Assembly (NCBI GenBank): GCA_037576195.1
Contig: CM075103.1
Coordinates: forward strand, 37,585,250 to 37,649,249
Length of the DNA: 64,000 nt
Reading direction: 5' to 3'
DNA from: Phytoseiulus persimilis
Taxonomy: Eukaryota > Arthropoda > Arachnida > Mesostigmata > Phytoseiidae
Positions 55,515 to 64,000 of the stretch are shown here, one piece after another; within the stretch, counting starts at the first letter, position 1, and every line of letters starts with the position of its first letter. Made by a program: the position numbers and the translations under genes. Under the pieces are notes generated by a model. That model was not told the DNA's origin. It did no database searches and saw only the letters and a program-made list of their open reading frames with translations.

Positions 55515-55985
55515 GTAAGCTGGTGCACTCCGAGAGAAAACTCTCGAGACAGAGGCCCACCCCTGATTTCCGCGAGGGTGTTGGAGACAGCATTCCACTG
55601 ACCCAGAGACTCTGCTCGATGCTCATGCCTGTCCTCTGTTACGCTTACCGAAAGGTAAAAGATTAACACTCGAGCTAGATCTTGAAATTCTCATTTTGAA
55701 TCCTCTCAGTTTCCTTCTCACGTGCACTGGAGTTTGAGTATCGCGGCTGAACTCGTATCCGACAGACTCCGCCCCAGAGCACCGAAGGCACAAAGTTTGT
55801 CAACCTCATCTTCCGACCGCATTCCCCATCCATGAAATTACGAGATCTCGCCCCAAGGAGAGGGACATTCGATCAGTTCCTGACCGAGATCGCGCTTTGC
55901 CAGGAACTGTTGTCCTCCGCTTCCGCTGCTTGAGATCCGCTCGAAGATTGCGATCTGCTGTGGCGGTCATAACGCTCGTTGAAGT

Positions 55986-56294
55986 TTGGGAGCGCAACGA
56001 GTTGAAGTGAACATTGAACGAACTGGCGTTGTCTGTAATCCTTCACGCGTGACTCGGAAGATCCTGCTTATTGACCTCTGGGTCCTCGTCCGAGTCATCC
56101 TCTCGTTCTTCGGTGTTTGGATTCATTGCGTCGTCGTTCCGAACTCCACAGGAGGAAACTCGTGCCTACCAACAACATGCGACATGTTCGATGGTGGGGC
56201 GTCCCCAGAAATGAGGATCGCGCGCAGCTCTTCCGAACTCCGAGGGGCGTGGGAAGGCACTCGCCACCGTGGTCTCAACGTCCCGATCTTCTGA
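55986..56294 (+). CDS. candidate 3' exon with hydrophobic segment
   Basis: The frame runs about 102 codons to TGA. Residues about 25-50 (ILLIDLWVLVRVILSFFGVWIHCVVV) form one hydrophobic segment with an embedded Asp and Arg, followed by two nearby Cys and a hydrophilic tail. A possible acceptor (CGCTCGTTGAAG|) lies just at its start. Membrane association is inferred. No family is recognised. Confidence 0.38.
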   Translation: MGAQRVEVNIERTGVVCNPSRVTRKILLIDLWVLVRVILSFFGVWIHCVVVPNSTGGNSCLPTTCDMFDGGASPEMRIARSSSELRGAWEGTRHRGLNVPIF

Positions 56295-57493
56295 AAATAT
56301 TTTCGTTACATCCTCTCACTTGGTTCGCTCTTACTGGAGATGAAGCTGAAGGAAAAAACAGCGGGAACCTTCTCTGATGAAGGAAGGGAAATCGTTTAGA
56401 TAGTTAGCTGCTTTCCTCAGAGGACTGGGATCTCCGATAACGAACGGCGTCTCTTGCGACCGAGTGACAAGCCGAGAACCGAGACGCAGCGCTGATTTAG
56501 ATTCAAATGCTCCTCATGAAATTTCTTCACCCACGACGTGGGTCTCCTTCAAGTGCCCCCCGAGTTGTTAGCGGTCGGACGCGGAACGAGTCGTTGGCAG
56601 AGAGCAGAGATGAGAGAAACGAACAGATATCAAGAGATAGGGAGAGTGAAATAGATAGTCAAGCGGATGGAGTGAGGTCGTCAGAGCCCTCAATTTCCGT
56701 TCGGGTGCGATTGCTAGCGGTCAGCTTCCTTTTTGAGAAGTCTCCAGAGAGTGCTTTCGTTATTCTAATCGTGTACTGTCCTTCAGGACGAAAAAGTCGC
56801 TCGTTTCTCCCTTTTCGAGGATGAAAAAACGACAAAGGAGAGCGAGAACGGAAAGAGGAAAAGACCGCATGCAGGAAACACGCCACGCCGCTCCCGCAAA
56901 GGTGCCCTCAACAGCCAGAGTCTAACGGTCTGTTGAGTTCGCAGGGACAAAATTTGCGGGAATTGCGCGGGACAAAACCCCTGGAGGGAGCCCTACAGGC
57001 TCCTAATCACAAGAACGATGGGTGCCACGGAAGAAAAGCGCGGCGAACTTTCCCTATTGTTCGATCGACGTGGAAGAGGCTGGAAGCAGGAATGCACTCC
57101 TGAACCGAGACCATTTGTCAGGGATGAATCACGGGATCCGGTCACGGGAATCGGTCGGTGGGTGTTTCCATTCATGCCCAGAGCACTTTTGGGAGCCCAC
57201 ACTTTATGGCGAGGGTTCACTTCCCCATTTCCCGCACAGATCCATTCGAGCTCCCGCTGCTTCCAACATGGGAGGAACGTTAAGTCTACACGTTCTGCGG
57301 CTCCCGTTCTCGGGACGTCGAGCTCCCCGAGACAGCTAACGCTTCCAGTCTGAGCGGCCGTCAATTTCTCCTCCGAACATCTCCGAAACAGGAAGTTCGC
57401 ATTCCTCCGAGACACAAGGACGTAATCATATTCGGGAGCGACGAATCAGATTTTCTCAAGGATCTCTTTAATTTCTGAAGGAAGGCGAGCGCG
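56295..57493. other. no supported gene
   Basis: Plus frames at 56507-56824 and several frames at 57000-57350 overlap on both strands without borders. Confidence 0.35.
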
Positions 57494-57703
57494 ATGTATC
57501 GGACAGAGTTCGGAAACGAGTCAGAAGAGCAGCTGGTTCTGGTGATTTTCCGCGAGCTTCCTCGTCTCGTTTCCTCGGTTTGCCGACGATACCGTGCTAG
57601 CTTCGGTGGAAGCCGAGAAAAGTCAGCTAATCGAGCGAAAACACCGGAATCAGCTGTAGGAAGAGCTTTCTCGACAACAACGAAGACGGCGGTGCTCATT
57701 TAA
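57494..57703 (+). CDS. 69-aa ORF, unknown product
   Basis: An ATG-to-TAA frame of 69 codons. It has an acidic N-terminal part, a hydrophobic helix-like QLVLVIFRELPRLV, then a basic Ser/Arg-rich tail. It could be a small protein or a first exon. A minus-strand frame overlaps. Confidence 0.3.
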   Translation: MYRTEFGNESEEQLVLVIFRELPRLVSSVCRRYRASFGGSREKSANRAKTPESAVGRAFSTTTKTAVLI

Positions 57704-58202
57704 CGATCTCTCGGAGGCTCCCCTGCAGTCTCGACGACGTTCGTAGACCTTGTGCAGTAAGCTCCCAGCTGTAGGTGTTGGCCGAGCGACGGGCTGTGGC
57801 GGCGGTAATGCTATTCGAGCAGTAAGCTGAATTTCGACGTAAGCTTCTTTTCCTCGCCTCCATCCTATTAGACGGAACACAATTACCCGGCGGCGGAACG
57901 ATCGTCGGCCCACAAGCACCTATCATCTCACTGTTTCAGCTTCGTTGTTTCCGGGATTCGGGATGAGGAATAGTCCCGCTGACGCTTCCTCGGGACTACA
58001 CGCCGTGGTTGGAATATTTCCGCTCCCAAACTCCTCGTTCCGTCAGTGAGTGCAGTTTTAAGCTCAGTGCACGGTCCCGGGTCCGATCGGCTCCTCACAG
58101 AGACCTCGAAGCCATTGCTCAGTAATTCCAACCCGGAGATGGACGGGGAGAGGCAGTGTTTAGTGGGGTCGCGAGTCCGGCACTTGTCGCGCATGTGTGT
58201 CA
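57704..58202. other. no supported gene
   Basis: A few GTAAGC sites on the plus strand (57753, 57838) lack exons. Nothing else. Confidence 0.4.
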
Positions 58203-58856
58203 GGTAGGGTAAAAGTACCAGTTATGGGCCACTTACCAGTTTTGGGCCACCCACTAGTTATGGGCCAAATACTGACCAGTAATGGTCCATCGCCGCACAT
58301 CGAAGTACTGCTCCAACCGGAGGCTTTCCGTGGGGAGGAAGCGCCTCTCTTTCGTAACGAGGTGAATCGCGGAACGATCTGATGATTTCCTCCCGCCCAT
58401 CTTCCTCAATCAGAGTGATTACCTCCGCTTTGGAAAAAGTGGTCAGGTCGACGCCGTAATCACCTCTTTAGGTTCCGGGACGTATGGTCAGATTCGACCC
58501 GGGAATAACCTCCGGAGACTCGAAGGAATATGGTCAGATGGATCCCGGAATCACCCCTCCGGGTTTGGGGAAGTATGGTCAGATTGGTCCTGGAATCACC
58601 CCCATATATTCTATGAGGAGTGCGGCCAAACTGACAGACGAAGCGGATTATATGTAGTAGGGACGAATTCGAAGTCATAGGCGGTTCGCTGATGAGGACC
58701 GGAGCTCTTCCTTCAAGTCCCCACACGTTCCCGTTGACTCTGCAGTAGACAAGGGATGGTCCCCTTGTGGAAAAGTTCACCGCCCCTGAGGCCCGTAACT
58801 GGTCAGTAGGTGGCCCAAAACTGGTAAGTGGCCCATAACTGGTAATTTTACCCTAC
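58203..58856. mobile_element. TIR element with subterminal repeats and internal minisatellite
   Basis: The left end GTAGGGTAAAAGTACCAG and the right end (reverse complement GTAGGGTAAAATTACCAG) match for about 50 bases. Both ends carry tandem 17-18-bp units of the type ACCAGTTATGGGCCAC, three to four on the left and two to three on the right. This is typical of non-autonomous DNA transposons (MITE-like), but the superfamily is not clear because no target duplication is convincing. The interior holds a 45-bp minisatellite and no transposase frame. Confidence 0.7.
58437..58613. repeat. 45-bp minisatellite inside the TIR element
   Basis: Four units of 45-46 bp. On the minus strand they begin GGTGATTCCGGGATCCATC and contain CTGACCATA. 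They are the same family as 39063-39284. Because the period is divisible by three, the minus-strand frame translates to a 15-residue repeat (GDSxxxLTIxxxxxR-like). Confidence 0.75.
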
Positions 58857-59057
58857 TCACTGAAACTCCCATAAAAAAAAAGGAAAAAGAAGAGATGAGA
58901 TGATGGCGGGAGGCGATATGAGATCAGTAACTGGTCAGTAGGTGGCCCAAAACTGGTAAGTGGCCCATAACTGGTAATTTTACCCTACTCACTGAAACTC
59001 CCATAAAAAAAAAGAAAAAGAAGAGATGAGATGATGGCGGGAGGCGATATGAGATCG
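58795..59057. repeat. tandem duplication of 131-132 bp
   Basis: Copy 1 (58795-58926) and copy 2 (58927-59057) are near-identical, differing by about one base in an A/G-run. Each contains the right terminus of the TIR element plus about 70 bases of purine-rich flank. The duplication therefore followed the insertion and is recent, unless it is an assembly artefact. Confidence 0.92.
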
Positions 59058-59323
59058 AGGTTCGAGTGTTCGTATCTTGAATCGCTCGTTGGCCGGACGC
59101 TCAGGCTCGACCGTGCATGCGGAGCGGAGGAAAACTCTCGCACACGACTGACGTACTAACGACAGCGAATCGGTCGCCGAGGAACGATGGGCAAGGTCGA
59201 TTCTCTTCCAGTCGGGCGTGAAGATTATATGGGCCGTCCTTGATTCGCGAGCAGTCCGTGTTTGTCCACCGCGCCGATGATCTTTGTGTGTGATTTCTGC
59301 GGTGACGCCTCTGTTTCTGTCTA

Positions 59324-59631
59324 TTGGTCCGTGAACGCTTTGTTCGATGCCTCGGCGGCGGAGATATCTTCGAGCTGAGCTCGTCTTTCTCCGACGCTCT
59401 GCGTTTTGCGCTGCCCTCACGCTCTCCGGTGGTTTGCGGTTCCGGGAGAGCCGGAACGCAAACAAAAAATGACAGAGCGATCAGGAAATCACTCCAGATT
59501 CGCGAGCGGTGGGGCTCGAGCAACTCTTCCGGGTCCCTACTCGACGAGATCTCGGGAGCTCATATGTCCTTTGTTCGTTGCCGTTTCGGCTCTCCGATTG
59601 GTCGCCCATCGCAAGTAGCCGAGTGGTTCGT
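59324..59631 (+). CDS. candidate exon ending at a strong donor
   Basis: About 102 codons are open and end at GGTTCGT|GTGAGT (phase 2). The frame encodes a hydrophilic, globular-looking peptide (GGDIFELSSSFSDALRFALP, later QIRERWGSSNSSGSLLDEI). There is no ATG at the left end, and the 5' border is uncertain. Long minus-strand frames overlap the left part. The acceptor for the next exon is unknown. The nearest one, 18 bases on, is in another phase relative to the best following frame. Confidence 0.38.
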
Positions 59632-59649
59632 GTGAGTAGCTTTTCTCAG

Positions 59650-59922
59650 GCAGACGAACACGCGGAGAATCATCGCAAAAACTTCGGACGCCAATCAAAA
59701 GCGGAGATGCCTGATTACAGGAAGGTTTTTATTCGACGCAATCGTCCCTTCTGTTTTGCTTTTGGCGGGCGAGTCTATATCACTGCAGTCATCAATCTCC
59801 GCAATCGTCACTCGGAAAGTCTCTCCTTGAACAGACTGTTTGAGAACCCACCCTTCCTGACGTCGAACGAACCATTGATCTGCCTAGAATGCGAGCGAGG
59901 CCTAGACCCTTGGCGGAATTGA
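59650..59922 (+). CDS. candidate 3' exon, unknown product
   Basis: An acceptor AGCTTTTCTCAG| is followed by 90 codons to TGA. The sequence looks like a folded basic domain (MPDYRKVFIRRNRPFCFAF, GRVYITAVINLRNRH, ending LICLECERG with a CLEC cluster). Phase 0 at its start does not match the phase-2 donor at 59631, so they are probably not directly joined. A second frame is also open for about 60 codons. Confidence 0.36.
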   Translation, partial: ADEHAENHRKNFGRQSKAEMPDYRKVFIRRNRPFCFAFGGRVYITAVINLRNRHSESLSLNRLFENPPFLTSNEPLICLECERGLDPWRN

Positions 59923-60272
59923 GCGGAATGGTCTGCTGGACCCGTGGCAGCGCGAGATGGGTTTCATTCATCCCCACGGCTGCGCTTAGGATGAGCTCTC
60001 TGCCGACAGATTGATCGAAAATCGAAGAGTGGGGGAGAAGAGAGAGAGAACGCAATGTTTGGTGTAGAATAGTGAAAGTTAGCGCGAAGCTGTTCGCGAT
60101 GATATAATGAAGTCATCGGACGATGGGGGCGGAGCCCTGTGCAGAAAACCTGATTACTGAAGCTGGCTGAAAGCCTTGATTAACTGCGTTCTCGCTTCTT
60201 CCGCCCAACCGTTCCGTCCCAGAATCACGCACCTTGCGACCTCCTTTTCTAGACTCCTACAATCTTACTCAC
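59923..60272. other. no supported gene
   Basis: Only short frames and downstream intron sequence of the minus-strand exon at 60273-60480. Confidence 0.35.
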
Positions 60273-60480
60273 TCCGACGGCTCCCGCGTTTGCCGGTTGG
60301 TCCAATTAGCCCAACGCGATGGGAGCCGCTATTCACGCCCCAGGAGTTATAAGCACGCTCCGAGTTCACCGGCAATATCTTGGCCCGAGGAATCGTGTGG
60401 ATTAGTCCGCTTCCGGAACCGAGTTGGAAATGGATCGAGCTGACGAATCGACTCCGCCCTGGGCTCAGTGGTCTCAGCAT
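60273..60480 (-). CDS. candidate first exon, 69 aa, unknown product
   Basis: The ATG at 60480 opens 69 codons plus one base ending at CGTCGGA|GTGAGTAAG, a good donor in phase 1. The peptide is Gly/Ser/Arg-rich with no low complexity, including GSGSGLIHTIPRAKILPV and ERAYNSWGVNSGSH. No family is recognised. A (CA)n run touches the start codon on its 5' side. Confidence 0.45.
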
Positions 60481-60495
60481 GTGTGTGTGTGTGTG
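60480..60495. repeat. (TG)8 microsatellite
   Basis: A perfect dinucleotide run directly upstream of the minus-strand start codon, so it would be in the 5' UTR or proximal promoter of that exon. Confidence 0.9.
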
Positions 60496-61782
60496 CAACA
60501 GTTACGTCCAACTACTGAGAACTGCCGACCCCGATTTGAGGTAGTCGGCAGCGAACTCAGGATTGAAGTAAGAGCAACAAACCGGTAAACAAGTTTGGCC
60601 AATACGAAGAATCGCCCATCGGTAACTACCGACGAATCTCCCAACGAGATTATTTCCGCTGAATCTTTCCCGCTGACGACTGGCTCATAATCAGTATCAT
60701 CCGCCGAAGCTCACATTTATGCATGCTTTCTGTCGAGACGGTTGTACGAATGACGAAGCTCACTAATTGCCCTTGATGCTTTAGACTGTTTCCTTGACGG
60801 GAGTGCAGGTCGTAATTCGAGTAAGCTTCCCGCCGATAGCCACAGCTCTGCCTCCGTGTTGTGCGCCTTCCGTGGAGGAGAGTCACGGATCTGGTGGGCT
60901 GCGGTGGCGGCAGCGGATCGGTGGGGGCAAGGGGAGCGGCGCCGTGTAGAGGGTTAGAGAGCCTTCCGCTCTGCGGCTACAGCGCGTGATCACAAAGCGG
61001 ACTCTGGTCCGGCGGAGATGATCCTCGAAGACAGACAGCCAGCTGGACATGCGGGGACCACCCGAACTGTGAATAGGTCAAGGGTCTCCGAGGGACTACG
61101 GATCGAAGTACTTCTGGCGAGGTCCGAGAAATCGGCTCCCTTACGCTGCTTGCAATCGCTAAGCGTTTCAGTTGAGCGTCCGACCAAGGAGGTAGAAATG
61201 TTGCCCAAGATCCACTAAAGGCTTTCACTGAAGTCCCATTGGCAACCCACCTCCAACCCCTGAAGGCCCGGAGGCGACTACTCGGAGCCTTCTCGACAGA
61301 GCGCGAGCTACTCGGTTTTCTCAGGCTTCCCAACGGCCTCTCAGCCTCCCAAAATTACACTTCCTTGGTTTCCGCTCATGGATCACCACTCCAAGCGCCT
61401 ACTTGCAATGCTGGCGATAGATCCTCAGACGCTCAAACGCCATTCTTTTTGCTCGTCATATAGACGTGTCCATGATTCGATCCTCATACGTTCACCTCGG
61501 GCTTGATAGCGAGTTAAATATATTCTTCTCCCGACAGGTCTCAGTTTCGGCTGAATCGGGGTCCGTTTCCTTTCCAGAGGATTTCGTCAATAATGATACA
61601 CGTTCATTGTGGAGAGCAGGCATAGGATCGGGAGGATGAGCAGGATAAACTAGGGGAATCCCGATCGAGCGCATCAAATCCCAGTTAGAGGATTCGTCAC
61701 CAGATGAACTGGTGCCTGCGTGAATTCATGGATAAAATGAGCCAGATTTCAAGCATAAGGGTCGAACCCACCATCAAAAGAA
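60496..61782. other. no firmly supported gene
   Basis: Protein-like frames overlap on both strands at 60977-61333 (minus, 118 codons; plus, 66 codons from an ATG). No clear borders. Confidence 0.35.
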
Positions 61783-62028
61783 ATGACCACCTCATTCCAG
61801 AGGTTGGGGTCCAAGACCTCTCTCGGTTCTCAATTCAATTTGGAGCAGCCGAAGATTCCTGACGCGGAACGAATGACGAGAGATCACCCTTCTTCGGCCG
61901 AGACCCATAAAATGCAGAGCCCCGATCCAGGAAGGAGGGCTTCCGGGAAGTGGAGCTTCAAGCTCTGCATTATTCCGTGGTCCTGCGGCGGCGATGCGGG
62001 GAGTGTCACCTGGCGGCTAGTTCTCTGC
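61783..62028 (+). CDS. candidate first exon, 82 aa, unknown product
   Basis: An ATG frame of exactly 82 codons ends at CTCTGC|GTAAGC, a strong donor in phase 0. The first 50 residues are hydrophilic and Ser/Thr/Lys-rich. The last 30 contain three Cys and several Trp and hydrophobic residues (SFKLCIIPWSCGGDAG), perhaps the start of a membrane or disulfide domain. No family is recognised. Confidence 0.45.
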
Positions 62029-62721
62029 GTAAGCGTGATGCTCGGACCTCAACATTTCCAAAAACTCTCTTCGGGGCGAGTGGCGCGCGAATGACCACGA
62101 CGAAGAGTGTTTATGGGGGGGGGGGGGGAGCGGTCGAGCAGAAAAGAATAATTTTCAGCTCGAAGGAACCTGAAAACGTTCGCGAAACACTGACAGCTTC
62201 TCGATCGAAGAGTTTCGCCTCTCGAATGTGTGAGCTCTCCTCGATCATTATTCAAATAACGTAAGAATTGAATCTTTTTGGATCAATGGAAATGGATTCG
62301 TTGGAAGCCTCGGCTGTCGTAGGCTGAGCCGTCAAGATGGTAGTTCGTCCGATGACCGATGGCGACGGATCATCCTGCTCCCAGCCTGGTCGAGAAGGGA
62401 AAGCGGCGCTTGGGATAGTTGGGGATCCGAAGAGTAAAATAACCGAGTGGAGCTTACAGAGAAAATGACACTTCCGGTCCAATGTGTCTCCGAAGCCCAT
62501 TGTCACACCACATGTTGCATTTAACCATCGGCGGCTCACTGGGAACTGAGGCATCCCGGTGAACCAAAAGAAAAGCGCGAGAAGGCCGGTTGACGCAGAG
62601 AAGATATCAGAGGCTGGGTGGGGGATCGCAGCAGCCCGGAGGAAGAGAATGGATCACCCGTCGAAAAGTGGTTAGCACAATGCGTTATTGTCGATCATTA
62701 CCTTTCGGCGAAAGTTTCCCG
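62029..62721. other. no supported gene; G14 tract
   Basis: A G14 run lies at 62115-62128. This would be intronic to the preceding plus-strand exon, or intergenic. Confidence 0.4.
62115..62128. repeat. poly(G) tract, 14 nt
   Basis: An uninterrupted G homopolymer. Confidence 0.95.
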
Positions 62722-62982
62722 CTAGGACGTTACGAGAGTGGAAACGGGGAGCTGGACGGTATTCCGGAAATATTTGGTGCAGAGTCTCAGAACGGGACTC
62801 CAGCGTGAGGCACTAGGGTGGGTTGGTTCAGCGGGCACTGAGTTTCTCTCCCAGAAGTGACCCGCTTCTCGATCATGACTCCCATTGTGGAGGGAGAGCG
62901 GTTGTGCGTCGTCTGAGCAATTTCCAAAAAATTGAATTCTGTCGAAGATCCACGAAACTCTGGCAACAATTTTTTCACTCAT
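62722..62982 (-). CDS. 86-aa ORF, unknown product
   Basis: The ATG at 62982 is followed by 85 more codons to TAG. It begins MSEKIVARVSWIFDRIQFF (amphipathic), then a hydrophilic His/Ser-rich middle and a basic-hydrophobic end. Composition looks coding-like, but no domain is recognised and no splice evidence exists. It may be a small protein or a first exon. Confidence 0.32.
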   Translation of the reverse strand: MSEKIVARVSWIFDRIQFFGNCSDDAQPLSLHNGSHDREAGHFWERNSVPAEPTHPSASRWSPVLRLCTKYFRNTVQLPVSTLVTS

Positions 62983-63278
62983 GGCTACCTCTGCCAAGCA
63001 CTTATTTTATGTTTCGACTTCTCCGTAGTTTGACCGGAAGCTCTCCCTGCAAGTTCACTGCTGGCTGAAGTACGTTTGCCATCAACGATCCGCAAACACG
63101 GCTCTCTCCGAGATCGGTCGAGAGTTCCGAGCTCTATGACCCATTAATTTCGCAGAGCAAAAGCTCTCGCTCTTCGATCGCGGTTAGAAGGGCGTTCATA
63201 TCCGGGATCGCGACGTCCGAGGCCCATGCGAAATATCATGGTAGTTGGACAGACGTCTCGAAGCCGGAGATCACCTCA

Positions 63279-63486
63279 ATGTCCTGCCCGCGTGAGACCG
63301 TACATGGAAAACAGTCATGGACAGATGCCATAATACCAGACATAATACCAGAGAGCGAATTTCGTCGCTTCGGACTTATAGACTGTCTTGGCGAAAAACG
63401 AACGACCGGGATCCGGGGGAGGCGACTACGGCATTTCTGTGAAGTGGCTGTCAGGAGAAACCGAGGAGCGAACGTTGTGGGAACAG
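63279..63486 (+). CDS. candidate first exon, 69 aa, unknown product
   Basis: An ATG frame of 69 codons plus one base ends at GGAACAG|GTGAGC, a near-consensus donor in phase 1. The peptide is even in composition: an acidic/hydrophobic block (AIIPDIIPESEFRRFGLIDCLG) then a strongly basic block (TGIRGRRLRHFCEVAVRRNR). No domain is recognised. The gene would continue to the right, possibly beyond the window. Confidence 0.45.
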
Positions 63487-64000
63487 GTGAGCAGTGTCGG
63501 CTAGAATGCTGCACATGCGGTTATCGGAGGGAGACACAGATGCTGAGAGAAGACGTCGCAAGGAACATCTTAGAGAAGGGAGGAATGGTCCCAATTTCAG
63601 AAGTTTCCCGACCACGAAAAACATAGCGGGTTCGAGTATCGGGATGAGAGGCTTCGGAAGCTGATTTGACGCTTTCGAGAAGCGATATCGACGCGAGGGG
63701 GAGAGGAAGTGGGCGAAAGCTCCATCATGCGATTCGGAAAGGTTTCTCTCCTCTCGACCATGTCCTGGGCCATTCCGCGTTTGGCCTTATATTTTTCAGC
63801 CCTTATTCTGCCGGAGTGCTCAAACTCGATTCCTGACCGCTTCTTCAAGGCTCCTGCGACTCCCAGATCCCTTCCAGACGACTTTCTGCTTCAGCCGGGT
63901 ATCCACGCAACGAAGACAAACGATCTCGGGCGTCCGGGTCGACAGAGCGATGGGGAAAAGCACTGATCCGATCGTAGGACTCGAAAGATTGTCAGCGCAT
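63487..64000. other. no supported gene
   Basis: Presumed intron or flank of the preceding exon. Frames on both strands are short. Confidence 0.4.

Overview
This looks like nuclear DNA of a small-genome animal, most likely an arthropod (mite or tick-like). That is an inference. There are no operons or Shine-Dalgarno starts. Open frames are short and often bounded by GT/AG splice signals. Two candidate introns are only 51-52 nt long. Degraded non-LTR and LTR retroelement pieces, DNA-transposon ends, minisatellites and long C/G homopolymers lie between the candidate exons. Base composition is close to balanced. The species cannot be named from this window.

Only two loci are well supported as multi-exon genes, both on the minus strand. 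At 31.4-34.2 kb a gene carries a helical N-terminal region that could be a winged helix, a long Pro/Ser-rich linker and a C-terminal double-stranded-RNA-binding-like domain. At 47.1-48.6 kb a gene of unknown family is supported by a 51-nt intron whose donor, acceptor and phase all fit. About twenty further exons are called from an in-frame start or acceptor joined to a good donor. The best are at 12.9, 14.4, 16.5, 21.8, 22.3, 29.0, 60.3, 61.8 and 63.3 kb. Their products are not recognised, and neighbouring exons on one strand may belong to one gene.

Repeats, left to right: a LINE-like 3' tail (4.9 kb); a decayed reverse transcriptase (6.9-7.25 kb); a 0.6-kb imperfect palindrome made of two inverted copies of a small coding sequence (21.1-21.7 kb); nested inverted repeats (25.7-27.7 kb) beside a BEL/Pao-like fragment (28.0-28.5 kb); an R1-like reverse transcriptase fragment (35.6-36.3 kb); two copies of a TA-flanked pogo/Tigger-like element (39.3 and 51.2 kb); two arrays of one 45-bp minisatellite (39.1 and 58.5 kb); and a terminal-inverted-repeat element whose right end was tandemly duplicated in near-identical 131/132-bp copies (58.2-59.06 kb).

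The strongest leads for something undescribed are the palindromic gene pair at 21.1-21.7 kb, the dsRBD-like gene, and the minisatellite and TIR-element family. No tRNA, rRNA, CRISPR array or prokaryotic operon was seen.
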